Part shown: piece by piece, positions 33,807-45,008 of the stretch | Layout: every line of letters starts with the position of its first letter | Position numbering within the stretch: position 1 is the first letter of the stretch | Assembly (NCBI GenBank): GCA_032718865.1 | Contig: JALUTQ010000037.1 | Coordinates: forward strand, 1,364,001 to 1,428,000 | Direction: 5' to 3' | DNA from: Tilletia caries | Lineage: Eukaryota > Basidiomycota > Exobasidiomycetes > Tilletiales > Tilletiaceae | DNA length: 64,000 nucleotides | Position numbers and translations under genes: made by a program | The notes under the pieces: model-generated | What the model was told of the DNA's origin: nothing | The model's database searches: none | What the model saw: the letters and a program-made list of their open reading frames with translations, nothing else

Positions 33807-35259
33807 CTAGATATCATCCAAGTCCTCCCCATCCTCTTCATCGTCATCCTCATCATCATCCGACTCCGCCTGCTCCATCCACTCCAAGAACGGCGCCGCA
33901 GCCCGTCGGACCTTCTTGCTCGAGTCCTTGTCGACGTACTTCTTGCTCACGTGCGTCCCCCACGTCTTGAGCATCTCCTCGTCGTTGAGGACGTCGATCT
34001 GGTAGAGCGCCATCAGCAGCTTGGGGACGCCGTTCGGGATCAGGGAAGGCGCGGAGAGCGCGGCGAGTTGCTCAAGACCGCCTAGCAGTGCCTTTTGGTG
34101 CTTCTCGGATGTGGTCAACTGTGATAGATTCGCCGAAACTCGTCAGCCACATCTCCTTTGCACACGAACCTGGACAACACCAGTCCCTTTGACTCACTTT
34201 GACAAGAACGGGGGCATAGCGGTCGACCTCCTTCACGGCATCCTCCGTGAAGAGGTTGGCCATGATGACCTGGCACGTGCGATGCTTCTTCTCAATCCCC
34301 AACTCCTGCGCCTTCTTGAACACCTCCACTCCCGTCGCGCCATTCTCCTTGTCGGTGGCCTCCTCCCCTCCCTTCCGGTTGGAGACACACCAAGCCGCCA
34401 GCTGGGAGTACGGGCTGTTCTCGTCCTCCCCATCCTCATCGTCATCGCCTCCAATGACAAGACTGGACTGCATCGATCCCTCGAGAGCCTTGACGCGCGC
34501 CTTGACGGCGGCTTCGGACGTATCGACAGACCACTCCTCATCGGCTGCGCCTCCGGACCGTTTCAAGATCGCCTCGGCGGAGGGAATGTCCTTGGCCTCG
34601 GCCTCGATGCGGGCGGTGAGCTCGTCATCGGAGTTCCCGTCGCCGTCGCCGCCTACGCCCGGTGGGCCATCAACCTCAACGGACTGACCGGCGGCCTTGC
34701 CAGCGCCCTTCTGACCCTTGGCCGCCTTCGGCGGCGGGTTGTTCGTGATGAAAGTGACGAGCTTGTGGCGCATGTCGACCGCCGTGCGTTTTCCGCAGGC
34801 TTTACAGTCGCGCAGGATGTTTCCGTCCTTCTGGAACTTGAGATCGGTCTCCGGGTTCTTGCAGTCGCCGCAGAGGACAAACTTGTCGATGAAGGTGTCG
34901 AGGAGCTCGCGGAGTCGGTTGGCGTCGTGTGCACCGTTGACGATGTAGCGGTCGGCCTTCTCTTCGAACTTGGTCAGGGCACCGAGCTCGTAGCCGAAGT
35001 ACTTGGTCGGGTCTATGCGGAGGAGAGAGATGAGACAGAGGAGAGTCAGTCCTCCAGTGTATGGGTATGGCACACGACACTTCGCTCTGCTCATGAACTC
35101 ACAGGTCGGCGGGCGGCTTAGGGCGCGCGCAATGTCGGTCATGTTTGCGATGACCGTCTTGATACCATTTCCCTTGCCCTCGATCTTGGTCTGGAGGAGG
35201 GGCATCTTGTAGCGGTAGAACTTGTCCTGGACATCTCTACGGACGTTAACAGTCGCCAT
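33807..35259 (-). CDS. TIF5: Eukaryotic translation initiation factor 5 (eIF5)
   Basis: Three exons, 35259-35103, 35012-34198 and 34118-33807 (427 aa, close to yeast eIF5 at 405). The N-terminus [20 protein letters not shown] contains the GAP domain. The arginine finger is expected at residue 14-15, and an Arg lies there in KFYRYKMP. The zinc finger is [13 protein letters not shown] through CKACGKRT. The C-terminal W2/HEAT domain ends with [24 protein letters not shown] and an acidic tail. eIF5 stimulates GTP hydrolysis by eIF2 in the 48S complex and bridges eIF2 beta, eIF1 and eIF3. All three exon joins are clean. The gene is head-to-tail with the TRAPPC13-like gene upstream. Confidence 0.96.
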
Positions 35260-35810
35260 GCTGGGCAGATTTTGGTTTCTTTGAGAGTTTGGTCGGGGTC
35301 AACTCTGCAGCGGAGGAGGGGTCAGCAACAGCATGTATGGAACGCAATGGAGGCGCGCGCATCACAACTCACAGTGGAAAAACAAGAGGGTGAGACTGGT
35401 GTCTATTCAGGAAGAGCTGAAAGGAGGCTTCGCGCGTCGAGTGGGCGATGTATTACTGCAGGAAGGATGCTGATCGCTGATCTTTTTCGGTCTTGGACTA
35501 CGGTTGGCTTTGTTTCCACTGACGGACATGCGGCAGAGGGCTGGGACACTTTGGCAGGGGCGGCGAGGGGAAGGTCAGGGTCGGGTCGGGTTCACAGTCA
35601 CAGTCACCGTGTGTTCCTTGGGGGGGAGTTGCGCGTCTGCAGGAGAGAGTGGCAGGGGAAGGAATGAAGGGATGTGGTCGTGGAGCGGAGCGGAAAATTT
35701 ATTCGTCACCTCGTTGTCTCATCTTGCCTGCCGCAGTCACAACCTCATCTCGTTCCTCTCTGTTGTGGGATGGGATTGCATTCTGGGTTACATAGAAATC
35801 CTTCGGCCCT
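35260..35810. other. Promoter of eIF5 and 3' flank of the TRAPPC13-like gene
   Basis: 551 bp. No coding region supported. It contains cagtcacagtcaccgtg-type short repeats near 35595-35612. Confidence 0.45.
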
Positions 35811-37959
35811 CTATCTACGAGCTACGTATACATTCGGCCCCGCTCCTGCTGGGCTCTGTGGCAGTCCCCCACCCGGAGGCTCACGAAGGTCCCGGCGCCA
35901 GAACAGCATGCTCGTCTGCAAGCGACCAGGCTCCCCACCGGGTCCCGCCATTCGCCACGCGATGTCAAGCTTCCCAAGGGGTGTCATCACCGGCGGTATG
36001 GCCCCATGTAGGATGCCACTGGCTGGCATCGAGAACCGTGTCGTCGGGGTGGCCGGTAGCGACTTGCCGCCGAAGGGTGGGGGCGAGGTTATCGTCGATG
36101 CGGATGACATTGGGCGATTGAATGTTGCTGCACTGGTGCTGCTAGGCGTAGTCGGTGCCGCAAATGGCGGAGTAGGAGGTACCAGATCCTGAAGTCGTAT
36201 CACTTTTGTTGATGTTCCTGATTCCGATGGTGAAGACGTGTCGTCCGAGGAGCTGGTAGTAGATAGTTGTCTGGCCGGTGTCAAGCGGAAGATGAATTGA
36301 CGAGCATCGGAAGAAAGCAGCCATTGGTCCTCGTCCTCCCATAGCCCTGTGTCATCATCTCCTGTCTCCGACCGTTCATTGGCGTTCGGGGAGAATCCGA
36401 AATGCCTCCGTGACATGGTCGATAAGTCGTGTGTGGTTGCATCAGTCCGGCCGTCCGACTTCAATGCCGAGTACTTCAGCCATGGCCGATCCAGACTTTC
36501 CCAATCCCAACCAGCAAAGGGAGGACCGAGGCCAGCGGCGGCTGCCGCTTCTGGATTTTGGAGCAGTCCCAACGCCAGGAGATCCGTCTCGAGCGATGCT
36601 TGTTCGAGGACAAGCGCCCGAGGCGAGTCATTCCGTATTTGGACCTCTAAGAGAATCGCCTCGCGCATGTCTGCTTCCGAACCTGACGCAGGAGTAAGGT
36701 GAGCATTAGGTAGTGGCGCGTCCGGGACAGACGAAGGCGTGAAGACGTGTGCTTTGGAGCGGATAGTGAGCGGACAGGTCGGTACGGCAAATCGGTATGA
36801 TCTGCCGAGGCAAATGCCACATCAGTCAGCCCACAGGTCGCTATGGCGCCAAAAAAGAGGGAGATACTCACTTTCTGAAGCTTCGCTCCACCCATTGTCC
36901 TGGAGCTGCATTTTGATTGGCGTCGAACCCTCCTGCCGCCATGCGAGGCGCCGGGAGCCAAGCCTGGTAGCTGATAGTACAACCCAGAACATATCCGCCC
37001 GGCTTGCGCATGTCATGCCGGACTGTCGTTTCCAATTTGGACTGCGGTTGCAACAAAGACCGAGCGTACTCTTCCTGGATACTAGCATCGTTGTCCGCAT
37101 CTGGATCCTGTCCGGTGAGTGGCAAGGGCGACGGGGTTGTACTCAGTCGAGCCAGAACAACGCTCGGATTCGCTGAAGAAGACGGCAAAGTTCCCTTGTC
37201 GGCCAAGGCGAGCTCTTCCTCCTTCTCTGCCTGCTGGATCTCGACCAAAAGAGAAACGTCCTTGACCGGTTCTGATGACTCGTTATTCAGGCAAATGTAG
37301 GCTTGGAATGCTTCACCGAGGTGGATCGTGCCAAAGGAGGAGGGCAGGACGAGTGCGGTCGAGGTCGGCCAGTCGCGCATGATGGGATCGCAAGAGGCCG
37401 CTTCGAGCGCAGACTGATTGGAGAGCATGTCAGCTGCGGCAGCCGACCGCAGCGCACGCTCCGCGGCTCCAATGTCGCTCTGACTTGATGCGCCGGGGCT
37501 GCCATCTTCGGATGAAGCCTGCGCGAGGGACGCATACAGTCGCTGCATTTCGCCTGCTTCCGCCAGGGATATGTCCTGAGCGAGCGCGCTTGCCTGTGCG
37601 CGTGCCTTCGCATGAATCTTGCCCACGTCCGCCTTGTCCGCTCCCACTTCCGCGCCTGCCTCCGGTGCCGACACCGAGGACGACGGGAAGCTCTCGTCCG
37701 GCACCTCGAAGTATGCTCTGTCCTGGGCCCGGACCAAAGACGGCGCGGAGATGCGCATGACCTTGAGAGAGAGCGAGTGCGGGCCCGCCTGCGCTGCCGC
37801 TGCGGCCGCTGTCCCTGAACCTGCCGAAGCATTCTGGACCGACCGGAGTGATGCTGAGCGCGTTGGAGTGGGTGTCGATCGCCCGCTGCCGCTCCCACCG
37901 CTGCCGCCTCCGACCGCGCCGATGACAGACGCGGCGCGCTGCAATGCTGATGCCGACAT
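35811..37959 (-). CDS. TRAPPC13-like protein (DUF974), TRAPP complex accessory subunit
   Basis: Two exons, 37959-36872 and 36801-35811 (692 aa). The diagnostic region is LPSSFGTIHLGEAFQAYICLNNESSEPVKDVSLLVEIQ, cut here as two pieces: SSFGTIHLGEAFQAYICLNN and then EPVKDVSLLVEIQ. This is the hallmark of the C5orf44/TRAPPC13 family. Downstream come VRHDMRKPGGYVLGCTISY, SYRFAVPTCPLTIRSKAHVF and AILLEVQIRNDSPRALVLE, beta strands of the immunoglobulin-like repeats of this family. TRAPPC13 belongs to TRAPP II/III, the Rab1/Ypt1 exchange factor in ER-Golgi traffic and autophagy. It is longer than the human protein (about 417 aa) because of Ser/Ala-rich inserts. It is divergent from Iws1. Confidence 0.85.
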
Positions 37960-38127
37960 GATACTATAAGCGTGTTCCCTTCTTGAGTGTCGGTGCGCAA
38001 GTCGGTCGGTGGTGCTGTCGCTGTCGCCAAGTGGCTCAAGCGCAACGAGATGGGGAAAGGGTGGAGCCAAGTCAGGCCTCAACATCAGGAGGTCGTCCAC
38101 CATCCTCGGAGCTTCACATACGGCAGC
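37960..38127. promoter_or_regulatory. Compact bidirectional promoter (TRAPPC13-like / Iws1)
   Basis: Only 168 bp separate the two divergent start codons, so both core promoters and 5'UTRs must overlap or be very short. Confidence 0.6.
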
Positions 38128-40126
38128 ATGGCAGACGCAGCATCAGCAGGCAGCGCGACCTTGTCCGAGGCAGCGCAGTCCATCCTGGCCGTCGGACAGG
38201 AAGCGATCGAAGCCTCGTCCGCTGAGGCACCCCAAGCTCACGACGGTGCAGACATCATCGCACCACAACAAGAGGAAGAACTCGACGAGGGAGCCAAGGA
38301 ACTTCAGCAGGCCGCTGACGAAGAGGCCATCCTCGACGAACCTGACGTAGTCGCTCAGGCACACCTCGTCGGACAGTCTGCGGGTTCAGCTGATGCACAG
38401 CAGGAGGGAGAGCCAGACGACGAGAATGCCAACCATCAGCCTAGCGCGATCGAAGAAGAGCTCGAGAACGAGGAGGGAGAAGGAGAAGAAGAAGAAGCGA
38501 ATGCCGGCGGGGAAGCCATGGATGAAGACTTCCAGCCAGACGAGAACGAACGGGCACAAATAGCTGAGGAGCTCGCGGGTCTTGGGGACGGAGGAGAACG
38601 AGGAGCGGCCGACGAGGATGTGCGGTACCGACCTCATTCGATCCTCGACGATGAAGACGATGACGACGATGAACAACAAGCCGCAGAGTGAGTCTGAAAA
38701 TGCCTTCTTCTCCCATGCAAGTTCCGGGTCAAATGCTGATCCTCCCTCGGCACTTCTGCAGGCGCAGCAGGAAGAAGAAGAAGACTTCGCATGACAGGTC
38801 TAATGGAGAGGGTGCTGCGGCTGCTTTCGACGAGGCCGACGGTGGCGAGGGGTCACAGCTGACCGAGAAAGAGCGTGAGTCAAGACTTCTATCTCCAGCA
38901 ATCACTGGAAGCCGTATCCGACAGCATACTAAAAAGGAGCGGCTGACATCCATGGGTTTCCTTCACGTTTAGGACGAAAGCTGGAATTGGACCGAAGGAT
39001 CGAACAGGCCCTGAAAGCTGGCAAGAAGAAGCGAGGGAGGAAGGCAGACAATGTTGATGTACGTGTACTTCGCGTCGTGCCCGCTGAAGTCTCTCCCACC
39101 CCCGGGCTCACGTGTTGACCCGCACTCATCCCATCATGCCATGGTCTGTTGCAGGAAATAGATGTTTTCTCAGACGAGAGCGTCCAGGAACTCAAACGTG
39201 AAATGATGGAGGCGGCAACACGGGACGAAGACGCCAACATTAGCAAAGGTCTCGTCATCGAAAAGCTCAAGTTGCTCCCCAAGGTCATGGCTACCCTGCA
39301 GAAGTGAGTCTTAGGCTGCTCCAGCGTCAGGCATTCCTCCTCCCTTCCTCCTCCCTTCCGAACACTTTTTCTCAACGACTCGCTCGACACATTTCTTAGA
39401 ACCCATCTCCAACAAGCCATTACCGATCATAACTTGCTCGAAGGCGTCAGACGCTGGCTTGAGCCCTTGCCAGACCACTCCCTGCCTGCGCTCAACATCC
39501 AACGCTCCTTCTTCTCTGCGCTCGAGAAGATGCCGATTGACTCTATCTCACTCAAGATGAGCGGGCTCGGCAAGATCATGATGTTCTACAGCTTGAACAC
39601 GAAGGTCGACCCGAAAATCAGACGCAGTGCTGACCGCTTGATTGGTACGTGCAAGCCGTTTTCTGTCGTGTCATGTTGATATGCTGACGGGTTATTCTGA
39701 TGTCTGTGGTCTCGGAAATCAGAGATCTGGTCGCGACCGATAATCAGGAAGTCATCTTCCTTCCGTGACCGGTCCATGCCCGGGGCCGACCACGACTCAT
39801 CGGCCGTGCGAATCATGGGATCCCAGAGCGCTGCAGGAGCTGGATCCAACTCGCAAGACGCTTCGCAGTCAAGTGGGTCGACCCGGATGAGGGTGCCCCA
39901 GGCTGTGACGGGCTACTCGGTCGTGCCTCGCTCGGCCGTCGCTACGATGGGAAGTGGCGAGGGACCGTCACAGGCGCGCGCGAAGAATGCAGCCAAGTGA
40001 GTTACAGCAGGTTGCGATGCGGTTCGTTTTCTCATTGTCGACGGTTTGCTGATGTTGTATCCCCGTGGTTGTCTTTGCAGGCTGCGAACATTCAAGTCGA
40101 AGCTCAAGGAGTCGAAGCAGCGTTGA
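38128..40126 (+). CDS. IWS1: Transcription elongation factor Iws1/Spn1
   Basis: Seven exons: 38128-38687, 38762-38874, 38973-39058, 39155-39303, 39400-39644, 39723-39996 and 40081-40126, giving 490 aa. The N-terminal half is acidic and disordered. The conserved C-terminal core is a TFIIS N-terminal (LW/TND) domain: [80 protein letters not shown]. It ends with a basic tail, [15 protein letters not shown], on a 46-nt last exon. Iws1 binds Spt6 and travels with RNA polymerase II, linking elongation, mRNA export and chromatin. The whole family core is present, so the gene looks functional. Confidence 0.95.
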
Positions 40127-41062
40127 AGCACGAGAGGACCGCCTTGTTGTCTCCAATCCGAGTCAGATTCCTTGGGAGTACAATGTGTTTTGCATCGGTC
40201 TTCATGCCATGCGACTTCCTACCTCATGTACAAGTCAACATTCAGCAACCCTTGCTGTCAATCTGTTACAAAACTTCGTTCCTTCTCCCAGCGTCGGCGA
40301 GCTCATCGAGCATGTTCACGCTGCTAATGAGGTCGCCGTGTCAGGTTCATCGTTCATCGTTCATCGTTCATCGTTCATCGTTCATCGTTCATCGTTCATC
40401 AGGTACTTGGATGACTTCCAAATCTACATACTCAGGAGAAATGGCCCTCCCAATCTCTTTGTCAATCCTCCGAATAGGTACAGCTATTGGGCAAGATTGG
40501 GATTTGTCAATACCTTAAGGGTATTGTCGTACCTATTGCAGGTTCAGGGATTTTGGACCTATTTTTAGCGCAGAAGACCACCAGACGAGTCTCACCTCAC
40601 CCGTGTTTGGAGTATCTTCGACGCGACGACGCGTCAAGTCACGTGCTCAGTCCTGACCTTACAGATGCTCGGGCCCAAACGCGGCAGGATCACCGCGGGC
40701 ATAGGCCCATTGAATTACGCTTGCCTGATATACTTTCCTCGCGGGATGGCAAGGCGGGGGGTGGCGCACTCATCGCGTGGCCGCGCTCCCTGCGTCAGCA
40801 TCCTCCGCGAGCCGGGGCAGGTGTCCAGACGACCGCCACCCATCCAGATCGCCTCCAGAAAAGGGTAGCGGGTTGGGATTGAGATTCTGAAACTTTTTAG
40901 CGTCAAAAACCAGTTTCAATTTAAAGGGATTGGGATTTTACAACAGCTTGTCAGGCGTATCTCTCAATGACAAGTGAAGGCTATTGGACCCCCCCCCCCC
41001 CAATAGCATAGCTGTTGTATAGCTATTGCTCTAAACAATCCTAACCCCCTTTCTCCTGTGAT
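40127..41062. other. Left margin of the transposon island
   Basis: Between the Iws1 stop and the left end of the Harbinger-type element. Besides the 7-bp repeat listed separately, there is a 13-C homopolymer near 40991-41003 inside a small palindrome-rich stretch (ctattgg ... ccaatag). No gene seen. Confidence 0.5.
40344..40400. repeat. Tandem repeat, 7-bp unit gttcatc
   Basis: Eight uninterrupted gttcatc units, 3' of Iws1. Confidence 0.9.
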
Positions 41063-41305
41063 AGGGACCTTCAAGGTTCACCAAATTGACCACAAACCCA
41101 CGAGAACGAGCCAAAACGCCACATCCGTCACTGGATGTGGTGAAATTTTACCACAAACGAATCTCGTACTTTTTTCCCGAGATGATCACCAAAAAAAACA
41201 GCCCAGATCCACGGCGTTCAGCGTCGCCTCGCGGCTTCTCCTCACAGCATCACCCTCTATTATCTTTCCTCTTGATCCTCTACTCTTGTCCACTTTACTT
41301 CAACC

Positions 41306-42880
41306 ATGCCATCAAGTACGCAGCACACTCGCATCGTCAACTCTCTCTATGCCTGCGGTGTTGGGCTTGCAATTCAGCTCGTTGAAGATGCCACGGACGC
41401 TGAGCTTCTTTGCCAATATGGAGACGTTTCTGAGGCAACGACATATCAAGATCAGGTCGATTGCTATCAGCAAGCAGTGGGAATCCTCGAGCGCACTCTT
41501 TCGGTTGCTTCTGGAAGGTATCTTGTCCCGCGGAACCCTCTCTGGCGTCCGTCAGAGCGTCTCATCGATCGCCTGGAGGCCTACGAGTCAAACAAGGAGC
41601 TGCTGCGATATCGGTCGCATGTTCGAATGGAACCCGGTGCCTTCAAAGCGGCAGCAGCAGCACTACGAACCCTACCCGCATTCCAGAGCCGGAGAGGAGC
41701 CCCTGCCTCCGTCGGGGAGAAGCTCTCGGTTGCCTTGTTTCGTCTTGGGCACGACGGACAAGCAGCATCTGCCGAGCAGATTGCTGCCATTGCTGGTTGT
41801 GGTGTGGGCTCGGTGTACAACTGGACAGTGGCAGTGATCAGGGGGATGGTGGCATTGGAGAGCTATCTGGTAGATTGGGCGAGCGAAGAGGAGAAGGAGC
41901 AGGCAAAGGACTGGATCGAAGTGAGGTCTGGAGTGCCAGAATGGAGGGACGGGTTCGCGACTGTGGATGGTACGCACGTCAACCTTGCTTGGGCGCCAGG
42001 ACTCGGTCACGGCGAGGGATTCTTCAATCAAAAACAACATCGGAACAGTCTCAACGTCCAGCTCGTCGCTCTGCCCACCACCTTGCGAATCATCTCATAT
42101 TGCATTGGGCCAAGGGGGGCGACCGGAGACCAGAGCGCATGGGCAGAATCAGCGGTCGCGCAGGCTCCATACTACTATCTGGAGCCAGGAGAATGGATTT
42201 GGGCCGACAAGGGCTACCCCTACCATTCGTACATCGTCGCTCCCTACAGGCATCAAGAGATTCGAAAATCCAAAGACCTTCGACGCTTCAACTTTTGGCT
42301 CAGTCATCTTCGCGTACGGGCTGAGCACTCAATGGGCTACATAAAGGGACGATTTGCGTGTCTGAAGGGCATGAGGGGGATCATAGTCTCCGAAGAGGGA
42401 GAGCTTCGAACTCAAGACAGCATTTTGGCTTGCATTTGTCTTCATAACTTGGCTATGGGATGGGATGATGCAGCTAAGTACAAGATTTATATCGAGGACG
42501 GACTGGGAAAGGAGCTGGCTGAGGAGGACATCTGGTGGGAGATGGACGATACAGACTCTCAGGAGCAACGAAGGGCATGGGCTAGACGAGCGGAAGAAGA
42601 GGGAACGAGACGAACAGCGGAGCGAAACAGGGAGCGCGTAATGACCGCCAACGCCCGCAAGAATGCTCGTATCGAGGAGGCGAAGACGGTCAGAGAGACT
42701 CTCCACAGAGCCTTGAACCGTGCCCACTCCTACACGTTCGAGGATACGACGAGCCGTTCTCGATTCAACGAGAGGACGGCAGAGCAGCAGGTAGCGGCGG
42801 ACCGGAGGCAGAAACGACAACAGCTTCTGAGTCAAGAGAGGCGTCGTGTGCAAAGGGAAGAGCAGAGTCAGCGCCGATGA
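41306..42880 (+). CDS. PIF/Harbinger-type DDE transposase
   Basis: Single open frame, 524 aa, no stop or frameshift. An N-terminal helical region ends with a helix-turn-helix-like AEQIAAIAGCGVGSVYNWT. The DDE catalytic residues are in FATVDGTHVNL (first Asp, near 221), WIWADKGYP (second Asp, near 301) and RAEHSMGYIKGRF (Glu, near 339). The last fits the DDE_4/Harbinger endonuclease superfamily, as does LACICLHNLAM after it. The C-terminal 130 residues are a charged coiled coil (ERNRERVMTANARKNARIEE). Harbinger transposases act as endonucleases and need the partner Myb-like protein for nuclear import and DNA binding; that gene is next door, convergent. Confidence 0.9.
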   Translation: MPSSTQHTRIVNSLYACGVGLAIQLVEDATDAELLCQYGDVSEATTYQDQVDCYQQAVGILERTLSVASGRYLVPRNPLWRPSERLIDRLEAYESNKELLRYRSHVRMEPGAFKAAAAALRTLPAFQSRRGAPASVGEKLSVALFRLGHDGQAASAEQIAAIAGCGVGSVYNWTVAVIRGMVALESYLVDWASEEEKEQAKDWIEVRSGVPEWRDGFATVDGTHVNLAWAPGLGHGEGFFNQKQHRNSLNVQLVALPTTLRIISYCIGPRGATGDQSAWAESAVAQAPYYYLEPGEWIWADKGYPYHSYIVAPYRHQEIRKSKDLRRFNFWLSHLRVRAEHSMGYIKGRFACLKGMRGIIVSEEGELRTQDSILACICLHNLAMGWDDAAKYKIYIEDGLGKELAEEDIWWEMDDTDSQEQRRAWARRAEEEGTRRTAERNRERVMTANARKNARIEEAKTVRETLHRALNRAHSYTFEDTTSRSRFNERTAEQQVAADRRQKRQQLLSQERRRVQREEQSQRR

Positions 42881-44758
42881 TGATATGTACATAGCACGAG
42901 GTTGAATAGCATCTGTTTTATACTCACAACTATGCGAAGGTTGTCCTTGATTGGCTTGAACAAGTGCGAAGATAGCCTTGGCCATGTTCTGATTTGCGGC
43001 GGCCTCTTGACGTCGCACGTTCATCTCGGCATCGTGGCGAGCTTGAAGTGCTTTCTCTCGTCGACGGCTGTCCTCTGCCCGCTGTTCCTGCTCCGCCTCC
43101 CATCTCTGACGTCGAGCCTCTGCAGCCTGGCTGCTTTCTTTGAAAAACGATGTCATTTCCTCCAGAGCATCCGGTTTGCTCGGACCGGGTCTCTTACGCT
43201 TTCCCGAGGTTTCGGCGAGGGGTTTCCTTGATGGACCGGGAGCAGGGGAAGCGGCGTCGTCGGTCTCAAGGTCTTCAATACCTTCTCCGAGTGGCTGAAA
43301 GTCTCGGACGACCCCCTTCCCCTTCCCCTTCCTTGAAGTTGGTTCAGGATCATGCCCGCCATCTTCTTCCCCATCCTCTCCATCCTTATGCCGCTCACCA
43401 TCATTGTCCGCATGACTTCCCTCTCCGTCGTCTTCATTCGAAGTCAACCCATCGTTGAACTCGTCTTGGTCCATGGACCTCATAACCCCTCCTTCCTGCT
43501 CCTGAGCGACCCTGGTTTGTTGGCTCTCCACGATTTGACCGCGTGGAACGGGCCTTCTGATGCGCGGCGGGGGTTGAGAGCGCCGATCGAGCATCATCTC
43601 GTGCCAGGTCTCGAAGAAATGGCAAACGCGGCAAGACTCCGCTCGCTCTTCTTCCAGTCGACTGTTGCCTCTGATCTCGTCTGCCATCTTGCTCTGTCCC
43701 GTCTCCGAGAGAGCGTCTCGAGCTCTCATGTAGGCCTTTGTCATGCTTCGTATTTTATTGCCGCATGAATCTGCCGTGAGCTTCCGATCGATGCCGGCCT
43801 GTCTGAGGACTTTGATGACGTCGCGGAGCACCTGGTTGAGCTTGATCTTCGGAGCAGAAGTGTTATCCTCTGCTGCCCGACCTGGAAGAATCATACTCTG
43901 CAGCGTCGTAGAATCCCACACAGCCGCTGCCAACTCCCTTTCCTCCGTCTCTGTCCATCTTGGTCTCGTACTGTGTTTGTCGTTTTTCAGTGTCCTACAG
44001 CTCCCACACAAGTCCGGAACCCAAGGGTCAGTACATGTATCTGTTGCCATCAATTGATGACCACTGACTAGGTCTAGCATACTCACACTGCCATCTTCTC
44101 CTCTTCCTCCTTCAACAGACCTTCGATCAACCGCCACATTCGATTTCGACGCGCTCCTTCCCTCTGGTGAGTCGACTTGGCGTGGTGTGGAGGCCGACCG
44201 AGGGTCGGGGGCGCGAGAGATGGAGGAGATGGAGTTGGAGGTATCGTCTTGGGCGGTGGTGCGCGCTTGAGGGGCGAGAGATGGGGTTTGCGCGTGCGTT
44301 GCTTGCGGGATGGCTTCTCGAGGGGGAAGGTGAAGGGGACGAGGCGCTGCGCTGCCGGCTCGACGCTTTCGAGGCCGACGGGGAACACTCGCGGCCGGTG
44401 TAGAGACTGCAGCAGCAGCACCGGGCGTCGGCGCAGCGGCAGCAGGCGTAGCGGCAGCAGGCGACGGAGCAGCAGCAGCAGTCGACAGAGCGGCAGCGGC
44501 AGGCGCCGAGGCGATGGCGGACGACGGAGCAGCAGCAGCAGGCGTCAATGCGGCAGCAGTAGGCGGTGGGGCAATAGCGGCCGACGGAGCAGTAGGCGGG
44601 ACAGGCGCCTGAGGGGATGAAGACGCAAATGCGTCAGCACACGACGAGGCAAGTGGCAATCGTGATGTCGTACTCACCTGACTGACTCCAAGATCTTCCT
44701 TCTGCCCTTTGCTTCTTGTAGAGCGACGCGACCCTGTTCCTGTTGTGCCTGCCGGCAT
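42329..44758 (-). CDS. Myb/SANT-like partner protein of the Harbinger element
   Basis: Open from the ATG at 44758. An Ala/Pro/Ser-rich first third is followed by a trihelix/Myb-like domain: TRPRWTETEERELAAAVWDS, LNQVLRDVIKVLRQAGIDRK, SCGNKIRSMTKAYMRARDAL. Then come an acidic linker, a KRKRPGPSKPD nuclear-type basic stretch, and a long Gln/Glu/Arg coiled coil. This matches the second ORF of PIF/Harbinger transposons. Good splice signals mark in-frame introns at about 44605-44673 (GTGAGT to CCTCAG) and possibly 43999-44090. A further GTGAGT donor at 42927 suggests the true coding end is spliced. The last about 600 nt of this open frame run antisense through the transposase gene and are probably not coding. 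Confidence 0.7.
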   Translation of the reverse strand: MPAGTTGTGSRRSTRSKGQKEDLGVSQVSTTSRLPLASSCADAFASSSPQAPVPPTAPSAAIAPPPTAAALTPAAAAPSSAIASAPAAAALSTAAAAPSPAAATPAAAAPTPGAAAAVSTPAASVPRRPRKRRAGSAAPRPLHLPPREAIPQATHAQTPSLAPQARTTAQDDTSNSISSISRAPDPRSASTPRQVDSPEGRSASKSNVAVDRRSVEGGRGEDGSVSMLDLVSGHQLMATDTCTDPWVPDLCGSCRTLKNDKHSTRPRWTETEERELAAAVWDSTTLQSMILPGRAAEDNTSAPKIKLNQVLRDVIKVLRQAGIDRKLTADSCGNKIRSMTKAYMRARDALSETGQSKMADEIRGNSRLEEERAESCRVCHFFETWHEMMLDRRSQPPPRIRRPVPRGQIVESQQTRVAQEQEGGVMRSMDQDEFNDGLTSNEDDGEGSHADNDGERHKDGEDGEEDGGHDPEPTSRKGKGKGVVRDFQPLGEGIEDLETDDAASPAPGPSRKPLAETSGKRKRPGPSKPDALEEMTSFFKESSQAAEARRQRWEAEQEQRAEDSRRREKALQARHDAEMNVRRQEAAANQNMAKAIFALVQANQGQPSHSCEYKTDAIQPRAMYISSSALTLLFPLHTTPLLTQKLLSFLPPVRRYLLLCRPLVESRTARRILERVGVGTVQGSVESLSDRLRLLDTSILAGVGGHYALPVSLRCSSRSLFFRSSSPCPSLLLRVCIVHLPPDVLLSQLLSQSVLDINLVLSCIIPSHSQVMKTNASQNAVLSSKLSLFGDYDPPHALQTRKSSLYVAH

Positions 44759-45008
44759 ATCGTGTCGCGGAGCTTGGCTTGTGGACTTGCAAGGAAGATA
44801 CTCAAGGTGGGCAAGCTGGTGCAGTTCAGACTGTCAAAGTGATGCGTGTCTTTTCTCGGGAACTCTCAAGGATGCCAGGCTTTCTCCCGGTTTTTCTGAC
44901 GCACTTCCTGGATCTTAAATTGAATCTTGAAGGTCCCTCATACCCAAAACCTCGATGCCGAATCGATAATTTATCTGCAGGAATAATGAAAAATCCCACT
45001 CGAGCAAC

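Larger units (their letters stand above)
41063..44938. mobile_element. PIF/Harbinger-type DNA transposon, two genes, apparently full length
   Basis: The ends are inverted repeats starting AGGGACCTTCAAG, followed by RTTCA (18 bp, one mismatch), at 41063-41080 and 44921-44938. Between them are a DDE transposase gene and a convergent Myb/SANT-like gene, the two-protein design of PIF/Harbinger elements. The flanking trinucleotides are gat and cat; the expected 3-bp target duplication is thus imperfect, or my ends are off by a base or two. Both genes lack obvious breaks, so the element may be recent. Confidence 0.75.

Noticed and set aside
40344..40400. CRISPR-like direct repeats (gttcatc, also TACA and GGGGAA)
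   Set aside because: Contiguous microsatellites without spacers in a eukaryotic genome.
42329..42880. C-terminal extension of the Myb-like protein
   Set aside because: Hydrophobic, low-quality sequence antisense to the transposase and past a consensus splice donor; treated as probably non-coding.
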